Source: Caldilineaceae bacterium
GTDB lineage: Bacteria; Chloroflexota; Anaerolineae; Caldilineales; Caldilineaceae
DNA: 43,456 nt
Assembly: GCA_026989655.1 (NCBI GenBank)
Contig: JALSIX010000130.1
Span: 1 to 43,456, forward strand
Direction of reading: 5' to 3'
Made by a program: the position numbers and the translations under genes. This document shows, piece after piece, positions 32,480-39,926 of the stretch. A model generated the notes under the pieces. The model had not been told where the DNA came from and did not search any database. It saw nothing but the letters and a program-made list of their open reading frames with translations. Position 1 is the stretch's first letter, and every line of letters starts with the position of its first letter.

Positions 32480-32520
32480 CCCTGGGCCCGGCCGCCATGG
32501 GCCGGCGGCCGGGCCCAGGG
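32480..32520 (+). terminator. 17-base perfect stem after the IMPase-family gene
   Basis: The 17-base arms 32480-32496 and 32504-32520 are fully complementary around a 7-base loop (ATGGGCC). The structure is very GC-rich and not followed by a T-run. It should stop or attenuate transcription, or protect the upstream 3' end, before the large amidase-like gene 51 bases on. Confidence 0.65.
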
Positions 32521-32571
32521 CATCTCCGTGAGAGGCAGCGACCGCCCGAGTGCCTGCCTTGGATCGAGGCC

Positions 32572-35500
32572 ATGACGAGACGTCCCTTCGAATCGCCCTA
32601 CATCTTCGGCATCCACGAGCCCGGCGGCGAACAGTACATGCTGGAGGCCGGCCGCCCGGGCTGGGTGCTGTTCACCGAGGGCATCGGACGGGATCCCTAC
32701 AACCGGAGCGGCCGGGACTATCGCTCCTGGGCCACCCGGGAGCTGGGGGTCATGGTGCGGCTGAACCACGGCTACTATCCCCTGGGCACCATCCCTCCCA
32801 GCGACGAACATCCCCACTTCGCCCGCCGCTGCGCGAACTTCGTCGCGGCCAGCCAGGGGTGCCACATCTGGATCATCGGGAACGAGATGAACTACGCGGC
32901 CGAGCGTCCGGGGATCGGCATCCGCTCGGGGCCTCGCCTGCTGGCCGACGACCCAGCCCACGCGGACCCCTTCCTGCGGGGGCTGCCCAGCCGTTTCGGG
33001 GCCCTCAACCCGGTGCTGGCCATGGCCGATGCCCGGACCCGGAGCGCGGAGGGCGAGATCATCACCCCAGAGGTGTACGCCCGCTGCTACCGGCTGTGCC
33101 GGGACGCGATCCACCAGGTCCCTGGCCACGAGGAGGACCTGGTGCTGGTGGGCGCCGTGGCTCCCTGGAACGTGGACACCCGCTACAGTGGGAACCCCTC
33201 CGGCGACTGGATCCGCTACTTCCGGGACATCCTGCTCCTCCTGGGGCCCGAGGGCTGCGACGGCATCACCCTCCACACGTACACCCATGGCCCCGATCCA
33301 CAGCTCATCCAGGACGAGACCCGGCTGTCCACCTTTGCCCAGTACCACCAGCAGTTCCGGGTCTACCGGGACTTCCTCCACGCCGTTCCGGCCAACATGC
33401 GCCACCTGCCCGTCTACATCACCGAGACGAACCAGGGAGACCCCTGGCTGGATGCCAACAACGGGTGGGTGCAGGCCGCCTACGCGGAGATCCATGCCTG
33501 GAACTCCCGACCGGATACCCAGAAGATCCGGGCCTTGGTCCTCTATCGCTGGCCCCGGATGGACAAATGGCACATCGAGGGCAAGCGGGGCGTGATCGCC
33601 GACTTTCGGGAAGCCCTCCAACACGACTACCGATGGGACCGGGATCCGCCGGCCCCGACCCAGACATCGCCGTACGGTGTGGAGTGGATCCAGGCCGAGA
33701 TCCCCGCGCCGCTCCGTGCGGGGGACACGGTCGACGTCGCGGTCACCGTGCGCAACGCGGGAACCCTGCCCTGGCCTGCCCAGGGGGCCAACCCGGTCCG
33801 GCTGACGTATCGGTTCTACCGAAACCGGGTGGCGGTGGCGTTCCCCCATGCCCGGGAGCCCCTCTCCGACCTGCCCCACCATGTGCCCCCTGGAGGCACT
33901 GTGACCATCCAGGCCCGGGTCGCCCTTCCCCCGGAGCCGGGAAGCTACACCCTGGAGATGGACCTGGTCCACCAGGGCATCACCCGGTTCAGCGATGCCG
34001 GTGCCCCTGTCCTGCGTCATTGGGTCACCCTCCGACCTACGCCCGTTGCCGTTCCATCCAGCCCCACTCCTGGCCAAGAGGTGACTCCAGTGGAACCGCC
34101 GCCCATCATCGACATCCGACGCAAGCTGCCCCGTGGCGATCAGCCCTACCAGCGTCGAAGCCTGCGACAGGTGCGCTACCTCATCCTCAACCACACGGCC
34201 GCGCCGCCCACCATGCCTGTCCAGGAGATCGCCCAGGCCCATGTCCAGGCCGGTTACCCCGGCATCGCCTACGACTACTTCGTACAGGCCGACGGCACCA
34301 TCTACCAGGTCTCGGACCTGGAGGAGGTGATCCAGGCCGACGCGATCTGGTCGGGCGGGGGGATCAACATCTGCCTGGAGGGCAACTTCAACGAGGAGCC
34401 GCCCCCCTCGGCCCAGGTGGAGGCCACGGCTCGGCTCTGTGCCTGGTTGGTGGACCATCTGGGCCTTGGCCCAGAGGCCATCGTCGGCCTCCGAGAGCTG
34501 ATCCAGACCACCAGCCCCGGCGACACCTTCCTGGAAGGGCCGGGCTGGAAGCAGGCCCTGGTGGAACGGGTCCGCCAGCTCCTGGGCCAGGGCGTCCCGG
34601 CCCGGGAGGCCCTGGCCTCTGCCGCGGCCGGGGGGGCTGCCCCGGCCAGCCCGGCAGCGGAGCCCGTGTTCCCCGCGGCGGGCGAGGCCGTCCGCCGTCC
34701 GCCTATCCAGGACGTGATCCATCGCCTGCCCCGGGACCCCATCCGGATGGCCCGTCGTCGGGCTGAGGACATCCGCTATCTGGTCATCAACCACACGGCT
34801 GGCCCCGCGGACCTCTCCCTGGAGGTCATCGCCCGGGCCTTCCGGGAGCGCCTTCCGGGCATCCTCTACCAGTTCTACATCACCGCAGACGGCACCATCT
34901 ACCAGACCCAGCCCTTGCTGGAGGCGGTGGAAGGGGAGAAGCCCTACATCTTCAACGCCATCAACATCGGCTTTGCCGGGGACTTCACCGACACCGTGCC
35001 CACACCGGCCCAGATCCTGGCCGGAGGGTGGCTCATCGCCTGGCTCCTCCAGCAGTTCCCCGGCCTCACCATGGACACGGTGAAGGGGGTCCAGGAGTTC
35101 ATCTCCCACAGCTCGCCGGGGCGCCAGTGGCTGGAGGGTCGGCGGTGGAAGGACCTGCTCCTCAACGCGGTGCGCCAGGTCCAGTCGGGGATCCTGGCGG
35201 AGGAGGCGGTGTCGGACCTGGCACGCTCCCCGGCACCGCCCCCACCGCGTGCCCGGGCATCTGCCCTTCCCGCGACCGGTGAACTGGAACGGCTTCGGCA
35301 GGAGAATCGAGCTCTCCAGGAGGAGAACCAGACCCTCCAACAGGAGAACCAGGACCTGCGCCAGGAGCTGGGACGGCTCCAGGCCGAGCTTTCCCGGATC
35401 CAGGAGGCCCACGAGCAGTTGGTCCAGGAGATGGAGAAGCAGCGGGAGAGCTCGCCGGCCACAGCTCCCCTGGGCCCACCGCCCATCCACGACATGGTGG

Positions 35501-36333
35501 AGCGGCTGCCCCGACACCCCACCCTTCGCTACGAACAGCGCTCCCGGCGGGAGATCACCCACCTGGTCATCCACCACACGGGGGCTCCTCTCCATGTGGG
35601 GCCAGAGCAGATCGCGGAGCTCCACATCGAGGAGGACCCGGACCAGGGCAAGGTGGCCTGGCCGGGCATCGGCTACCATTTCTTCATCCACGCGGACGGC
35701 CGCATCGACCAGACGAATCGGCTGGAGACGGTCTCCTACCATGTGGCCGGCCACAACCGGGCCTCGGTGGGCATCGCGTTCGCGGGCAGCTTCATGGCCG
35801 GCAGCGTTCCCACCGAGCGCCAGATCCAGGCCGGTGCCCATCTCCTGGCCTGGCTCATGCACGAGCTGGGCATCCCGCCCTCCAATGTGGTGGGCCACCA
35901 GGAGTTCCCGGACAACGACACCACCTGTCCGGGCCTGGAGTGGCGACAGGGCCGGCGCTGGCGAGAGGAGCTCTTCCGGGAGCTGACCCGCCTGCTCAGC
36001 GGCCAGGGAGGCCGCCCCATCTACCACTATCTGCTCTTCAGCCCCCGCTCGGATCCCCGTTCCAAGGTCTCCACCTACCTGCGCCATGCCGTCTCCTACA
36101 TCGAGCGCTTTCGGCCCACTGTGGGCTTTCGGGTGGAGGAGGCCATGCTGGCCCACTACGTCACCATCGTGGGCGACGAGTCCCGGGTGAGCGTCCAGGA
36201 TGAACAGCGCCTGCGGGAGGCCGGGGTGGCTGTGGAGCGGCTGCCCGGCGCGAACGAGGTGGACACAGCCCGGGTTCTGTCCGAGCTGGTGGAGCGACGG
36301 CGCCGTTTCTGGGCCTTGGAGGAAGAGGGGTAA
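32572..36333 (+). CDS. Glycosidase-like / Ig-like / triple peptidoglycan-recognition (amidase_2) fusion protein
   Basis: A 1253-residue multidomain protein. Residues about 8-350 look like a clan GH-A type TIM barrel, with candidate acid/base Glu105 (IIGNEMNY) and nucleophile Glu285 (YITETNQG). About 365-485 is an Ig-like domain (VRNAGTLPWP, PGSYTLEMDLVHQG). Three PGRP/amidase_2 modules follow, each opening with PPIxDxxxxLPR at 510, 710 and 970. Module 3 keeps zinc ligands His1001, His1109 and Cys1119 and should cut the muramoyl-alanine bond. Modules 1 and 2 have Asn540/Leu640/Ser648 and Asn740/Val840/Ser848 instead, so are probably binding-only. A Gln/Glu/Leu coiled coil spans about 904-962. 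No signal peptide or membrane helix is seen. The start ATG 32572 is supported by domain position, not by a strong ribosome-binding site. scpA begins three bases after its stop. Confidence 0.85.
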   Translation: MTRRPFESPYIFGIHEPGGEQYMLEAGRPGWVLFTEGIGRDPYNRSGRDYRSWATRELGVMVRLNHGYYPLGTIPPSDEHPHFARRCANFVAASQGCHIWIIGNEMNYAAERPGIGIRSGPRLLADDPAHADPFLRGLPSRFGALNPVLAMADARTRSAEGEIITPEVYARCYRLCRDAIHQVPGHEEDLVLVGAVAPWNVDTRYSGNPSGDWIRYFRDILLLLGPEGCDGITLHTYTHGPDPQLIQDETRLSTFAQYHQQFRVYRDFLHAVPANMRHLPVYITETNQGDPWLDANNGWVQAAYAEIHAWNSRPDTQKIRALVLYRWPRMDKWHIEGKRGVIADFREALQHDYRWDRDPPAPTQTSPYGVEWIQAEIPAPLRAGDTVDVAVTVRNAGTLPWPAQGANPVRLTYRFYRNRVAVAFPHAREPLSDLPHHVPPGGTVTIQARVALPPEPGSYTLEMDLVHQGITRFSDAGAPVLRHWVTLRPTPVAVPSSPTPGQEVTPVEPPPIIDIRRKLPRGDQPYQRRSLRQVRYLILNHTAAPPTMPVQEIAQAHVQAGYPGIAYDYFVQADGTIYQVSDLEEVIQADAIWSGGGINICLEGNFNEEPPPSAQVEATARLCAWLVDHLGLGPEAIVGLRELIQTTSPGDTFLEGPGWKQALVERVRQLLGQGVPAREALASAAAGGAAPASPAAEPVFPAAGEAVRRPPIQDVIHRLPRDPIRMARRRAEDIRYLVINHTAGPADLSLEVIARAFRERLPGILYQFYITADGTIYQTQPLLEAVEGEKPYIFNAINIGFAGDFTDTVPTPAQILAGGWLIAWLLQQFPGLTMDTVKGVQEFISHSSPGRQWLEGRRWKDLLLNAVRQVQSGILAEEAVSDLARSPAPPPPRARASALPATGELERLRQENRALQEENQTLQQENQDLRQELGRLQAELSRIQEAHEQLVQEMEKQRESSPATAPLGPPPIHDMVERLPRHPTLRYEQRSRREITHLVIHHTGAPLHVGPEQIAELHIEEDPDQGKVAWPGIGYHFFIHADGRIDQTNRLETVSYHVAGHNRASVGIAFAGSFMAGSVPTERQIQAGAHLLAWLMHELGIPPSNVVGHQEFPDNDTTCPGLEWRQGRRWREELFRELTRLLSGQGGRPIYHYLLFSPRSDPRSKVSTYLRHAVSYIERFRPTVGFRVEEAMLAHYVTIVGDESRVSVQDEQRLREAGVAVERLPGANEVDTARVLSELVERRRRFWALEEEG
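34099..35976 (+). repeat. Three in-frame PGRP module repeats
   Basis: The coding repeats start at about 34099, 34699 and 35479. Copies 1 and 2 are in perfect register, 600 bases apart: the residues at all three zinc-ligand positions differ by exactly 200. Copy 3 is separated by the coiled-coil segment and has a longer loop before the last ligand pair. Sequence identity between copies is limited, so the duplication is old. Confidence 0.75.
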
Positions 36334-36336
36334 CCG

Positions 36337-37128
36337 GTGGTCCTTCTCCCCAACACCCTGGGAGCCGCCTATCCGGTCCGCCTACCCGTCTTCGAAGGCC
36401 CTCTGGATCTCCTGCTCCACCTGATCGAACGGGAGGAGCTGGACATCACCGCGGTGAGCCTGGTCGCGGTGACGGACTCCTATCTCCAGGCCCTGCGGAC
36501 CCTGGAGACCATCGAGCCCGGCGCATTGGCCGAGTTCCTGGTGGTGGCGGCCAAGCTCCTCTACCTGAAGTCCCGCAGCCTGTTGCCCCAGCCCAGCCCT
36601 CCCGAGGACGAGGAGGAAGAGGACCCAGGGCAGGCCCTGGTCCGACAGCTCCTGGAATATCGTCGATACAAGGAGGTGGCCCAGGGACTCCAGGCCCGGC
36701 AGGAGGCCGGACTGCGGGCTTTCGTGCGCACGGCACCCCCTCCACACCTGGAACGCAAGCTCGACCTGGCCGATCTGACCGTGGAGCGCCTGGCCATGGC
36801 CGTGCATCGGGCCCTGGAGCGGATGCCCAGCTCGCCTCCGTCCCCAGCCCTCCAGGGCTATCGGATCACCCTGGCCGAGGCCATGGACCGGGTGCGGGAC
36901 CGGCTGCGATGCCGGGCCCCGGAACCCCACACGGGCCTGCCCTTCTCCGCCTTCCTGGCCGAGTGTCGCACCCGCCGGGAGGTCGTCCTCCTCTTCCTGG
37001 CCGTGCTGGAGATGTTCAAACAGCGCGAGATCCTGGTGGAGCAGGCCGAGGTCTTCGGCGAGATCTTCCTGCGCCTTCCGTCCCCGGAGCTCGGGCATGA
37101 CCCGGACGAGACCCCGATCCAGGCCTGA
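36337..37128 (+). CDS. scpA: Segregation and condensation protein A
   Basis: A 263-residue kleisin that bridges the SMC heads in the Smc-ScpAB condensin. The N-terminal VFEGPLDLLLHLIEREELDI and EFLVVAAKLLYLKSRSLLP are family signatures, followed by the acidic EDEEEEDPG linker and the middle LVRQLLEYRRYKEVA. The C-terminal winged helix RREVVLLFLAVLEMFKQREI completes the full length. The start is a GTG at 36337, three bases after the amidase-like gene's stop. scpB, which usually follows scpA, is not here; an ABC transporter ATPase gene overlaps its 3' end by 32 bases. Confidence 0.93.
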   Translation: MVLLPNTLGAAYPVRLPVFEGPLDLLLHLIEREELDITAVSLVAVTDSYLQALRTLETIEPGALAEFLVVAAKLLYLKSRSLLPQPSPPEDEEEEDPGQALVRQLLEYRRYKEVAQGLQARQEAGLRAFVRTAPPPHLERKLDLADLTVERLAMAVHRALERMPSSPPSPALQGYRITLAEAMDRVRDRLRCRAPEPHTGLPFSAFLAECRTRREVVLLFLAVLEMFKQREILVEQAEVFGEIFLRLPSPELGHDPDETPIQA

Positions 37129-38119
37129 CGGTCTCCGGCCCAGGCAGGCCCCGGATTCGTCGGCCGTCTGTGCCCTGTGGGCCCAGCACGTGTCCAAACG
37201 CTACGGCGCTGTCCAGGCCCTGGTGGACGCCTCTCTGGCCGTTGCCCAGGGCGAGATCCTGGCCCTGCTGGGGCCCAACGGCGCGGGAAAGACCACCTTC
37301 ATCAAGATCCTGGCCACCCTGTTGGTCCGGGATGCCGGGGAGGTGCGGATCTGCGGCCATGACCTGGACCGAGACACGGAGGCCATCCGCCACCTGGTGG
37401 GCTATGTGGGCCAGGACACCGAGCGTTCGGCCTACGCGCGCCTCACCGTTCGGGAGAACCTCCATTTCTTCGGCCGCCTGCGGGGCATGACGCCCTCCCA
37501 GATCCGGGATCGGATCGACCGCCTGGCCACCTACTTCGACTTCCACGCCCACCTGGATCGGCTGTTCGTCACCCTGTCCGGTGGCCAGAAGCAGACCGTG
37601 GTGATCATGCGGGCCTTCCTCCACGATCCGCCCCTGGTCTTCCTGGACGAGCCCACCAAGGGGCTGGATCCCATGGTGGCCCGGCGCATTCGCACCTACC
37701 TGCGTCGTCTGGTCCAGGAGGGGGGCAAGACGGTGCTCCTCACCTCCCATGTGCTCTCCGAGGTGGAGGCCCTGGCGGATCGGGTGGCCCTGATCCACCG
37801 GGGCCGTATCCCGGTGGTGGGCACCCCGGACGAGCTGCGGGCTGGGGTGGGCGCCACCGAGGTGGTGGAGGTCCGGGCAGACCGGCTTCCTCCAGCGGTC
37901 CAGGAGCGCCTCGCGGGCCTGGACCCGGTCCGCTTCGCGGAGGTCCGGGAGCCTGGCTGGATCGCCTACGGGGTGGAGGATGCCCTGGCCGGTGTGGAGG
38001 CCATTCTCCGGGTGCTCCGGGCCGAGGGGGTGGTGGCCGAGTTTCGCCACCGGCCCACCACTCTGGAGGATGCGTTCGTGCACTACTTCGGTGTGTTGGA
38101 GGAGCGGTTCGAGCGATGA
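37097..38119 (+). CDS. ABC transporter ATPase, DrrA/NatA-type exporter
   Basis: A 340-residue ATP-binding subunit. Walker A is GPNGAGKTT (59-67), Q-loop Gln106, signature LSGGQ (160-164), Walker B LVFLDEP (180-186) and the switch His218 in LTSHVLSE. The C-terminal extension of about 100 residues (LRAGVGATEVVEVRADRLPP, ending TTLEDAFVHYFG) is typical of the DrrA group that powers ABC-2 exporters of drugs, lipids or polysaccharides. The ATG at 37097 lies inside the end of scpA (32-base overlap), and its stop overlaps the permease ATG by four bases, so the genes are tightly linked. Substrate unknown. Confidence 0.92.
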   Translation: MTRTRPRSRPDGLRPRQAPDSSAVCALWAQHVSKRYGAVQALVDASLAVAQGEILALLGPNGAGKTTFIKILATLLVRDAGEVRICGHDLDRDTEAIRHLVGYVGQDTERSAYARLTVRENLHFFGRLRGMTPSQIRDRIDRLATYFDFHAHLDRLFVTLSGGQKQTVVIMRAFLHDPPLVFLDEPTKGLDPMVARRIRTYLRRLVQEGGKTVLLTSHVLSEVEALADRVALIHRGRIPVVGTPDELRAGVGATEVVEVRADRLPPAVQERLAGLDPVRFAEVREPGWIAYGVEDALAGVEAILRVLRAEGVVAEFRHRPTTLEDAFVHYFGVLEERFER

Positions 38120-39030
38120 AGGTCTCTGTGGAGGAGTCGGCGCCTCTCCACCCTGTCCATGGGTGTCGCCCTGCTCCGGCCCCGGATTCCCCCGTCCCCG
38201 CCACCCTCTCCCGGCCTGTCTCTTCCGGGGTGGTGGCCTATGCGACCATGGTGAAGGGGCTGCAGATCGCCCGCCGCTACGTGCCCAACCTGGTGGGTCG
38301 TTTCGTCAACCTGGCCCTCCGGATGCTCTTCTTCCTGCTCATCGCCAACGCGGTCTCCTTCAAGACCGGATCCGGGGAGGCCGAGCTGGGAGGACGAGAG
38401 CTCTTCATCTTCTTCCAGGGCGGGCTGTTGATCCTGGTCTTCCAGGTCCCGGCCCTCTGGGGCCCCATCCACAGCGTGACCTCGGACCTCTACAACGGGA
38501 CGCTGGAGTATCTCTACAGCGGTCCGGGCTCTCGATACGCCTACTACGTGGGCAACGTCCTCTCCGAGGTGGTGCTCAGCCTGGTGTTGTTCGTGCCCTT
38601 CTACCTCTACCTGGTGGCCTACAGCCGGCCGCCCCTGGGGGCTACCCTGCTCATCCTGCTGGCCACCGGCGTCGTCCTGGTGGCCCTCACCGCGTTGGGG
38701 GTGATGATCGGGATCCTGGCCCTGCTCTGGCGCCAGGTGAACTCCCTGGCCCAGGTGCTGGGCATCCTCTTCGATTTCCTGGCCGGGGCCTACCTGCCGG
38801 TGAGCACCTTTCCCGAGCCGCTGCAGTGGCTGGCCTATCTCCTGCCCTTCACGTGGGGCTTCGACCTGGTTCGCTACTACAGCATGGGGGCCCAGTGGAC
38901 ACCGCTCCTCCCCATATGGCAGGAGTGGACCATCCTGTGTGTGTACGCGGTGGGGTACACCCTGTTGTCCCGCCTCTTGCTGGATCGGGCCGAGCGGATG
39001 GTGAAGCAGCGCGGCCTCCATATCATCTGA
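38116..39030 (+). CDS. ABC-2 type transporter permease
   Basis: A 304-residue membrane protein with about six hydrophobic segments after a 40-residue Pro/Ser-rich cytoplasmic N-terminus. The pattern VNSLAQVLGILFDFLAGAYLPVSTFPEPLQWLAYLLPFTWGF is cut into the late helices and is the classic ABC-2 signature region preceding the last membrane span; only its order is noted here. It pairs with the upstream DrrA-like ATPase (ATGA overlap) to form a dimeric exporter in the inner membrane. The family moves drugs, teichoic-type polysaccharides or lipids outward; the neighbours do not reveal which. Confidence 0.9.
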   Translation: MKVSVEESAPLHPVHGCRPAPAPDSPVPATLSRPVSSGVVAYATMVKGLQIARRYVPNLVGRFVNLALRMLFFLLIANAVSFKTGSGEAELGGRELFIFFQGGLLILVFQVPALWGPIHSVTSDLYNGTLEYLYSGPGSRYAYYVGNVLSEVVLSLVLFVPFYLYLVAYSRPPLGATLLILLATGVVLVALTALGVMIGILALLWRQVNSLAQVLGILFDFLAGAYLPVSTFPEPLQWLAYLLPFTWGFDLVRYYSMGAQWTPLLPIWQEWTILCVYAVGYTLLSRLLLDRAERMVKQRGLHII

Positions 39031-39101
39031 GAGGGGGCTGGAGAGCGGGGGAAGAGAGCCGTTTCCATGGAGTTCCAGGGGACTGAGGGAGGAAGAGAGC
39101 C

Positions 39102-39878
39102 ATGCACACCATCCATCTCCAGGAGAAGGTCGTACTGGTGACCGGGGGCGCCCGGGGGATCGGACGGGCCATTGCCCGGGCCTGCGCGCGGAACGGCGCG
39201 GACGTGGCCATCCTCGACCTGGACCTGGAACAGGCCCAGCGCACGGCCGAGGATGTGGCCCTGGAATCGGGGCGCAAGGTCCAGGCCTTCGAGGCGGACG
39301 TGGCCGACCTGGTGTTGGTGCGGGCTGCGGTCAACGCGGTTCTGGCCGAGTTTGGCCGCATCGACGTGCTGGTGAACAATGCCGGCTGGGACCGTTTCGC
39401 CCTCTTTCTGGAGACCACGCCCGAGTTCTGGGAGAAGGTCATCCAGGTGAACTACAAGGGGGTGCTCAACTGCTGCTACACCGTCCTGCCCCATATGGTG
39501 CAACGGCGGTCGGGCGCGATCGTGAACATCGCCTCGGATGCCGGTCGTGGGGGCAGCATGGGGGAGTCCATCTACGCGGGGGCCAAGGGGGCTGTCATCG
39601 CCTTCTCCAAGACCCTGGCCCGGGAGCACGCCCGGGATCAGATCCGGGTGAACGTGGTCTCGCCGGGGATCACGTCCACCGAGCTGTTTCGGGCCATGCA
39701 GGACCATCGTACCGGCGCCAAGGTGATGGAGGCCATGGCACGCTCGGTTCCCCTGGGCCGTCGGCCTGCGGAGCCGGAGGAGATCGCGCCGGCTGTGGTC
39801 TTCCTGGCCTCGGATGCGGCCGGCTACATCACCGGCCAGGTGCTCAGCGTCAGCGGCGGGCTCACCATGGTGGACTGA
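39102..39878 (+). CDS. Short-chain dehydrogenase/reductase, BadH-like
   Basis: A 258-residue classical SDR. The cofactor motif is TGGARGIG (14-21) and the stabilising NNAG is at 92-95. The catalytic set is Asn117 (QVNYKG), Ser145, Tyr158 and Lys162 (SIYAGAK). Asp39 after the second strand (AILDLDLE) suggests NAD(H) preference. NNAGWDRFALFLETTPEFW and FSKTLAREHAR resemble 2-hydroxycyclohexanecarboxyl-CoA dehydrogenase (BadH) of alicyclic acid degradation, but related SDRs such as 3-oxoacyl reductases are close, so the substrate is open. GAGGAAGAGAG precedes the ATG. It lies 71 bases after the permease and ends at a convergent hairpin. Confidence 0.9.
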   Translation: MHTIHLQEKVVLVTGGARGIGRAIARACARNGADVAILDLDLEQAQRTAEDVALESGRKVQAFEADVADLVLVRAAVNAVLAEFGRIDVLVNNAGWDRFALFLETTPEFWEKVIQVNYKGVLNCCYTVLPHMVQRRSGAIVNIASDAGRGGSMGESIYAGAKGAVIAFSKTLAREHARDQIRVNVVSPGITSTELFRAMQDHRTGAKVMEAMARSVPLGRRPAEPEEIAPAVVFLASDAAGYITGQVLSVSGGLTMVD

Positions 39879-39912
39879 GCGGCGGGGAAGCGGTTCTCCT
39901 CTCCCCTGCCGC
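39879..39912. terminator. Convergent hairpin between SDR and EndoQ-UvrD genes
   Basis: GCGGCGGGGA pairs with TCCCCTGCCGC with one bulged base across a 13-base loop, starting directly after the SDR stop. It is followed by a pyrimidine-rich stretch (CTGTCTCTTCTC). It is placed to end transcription from both sides. Confidence 0.5.
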
Positions 39913-39926
39913 GGCCCTGTCTCTTC

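Noticed and set aside
31357-36156. A very long open frame on the minus strand, antisense to the phosphatase and amidase-like genes
   Set aside because: Its translation is low-complexity Gly/His/Asp/Val-rich sequence typical of antisense frames in high-GC DNA, while the plus strand encodes clear conserved domains.
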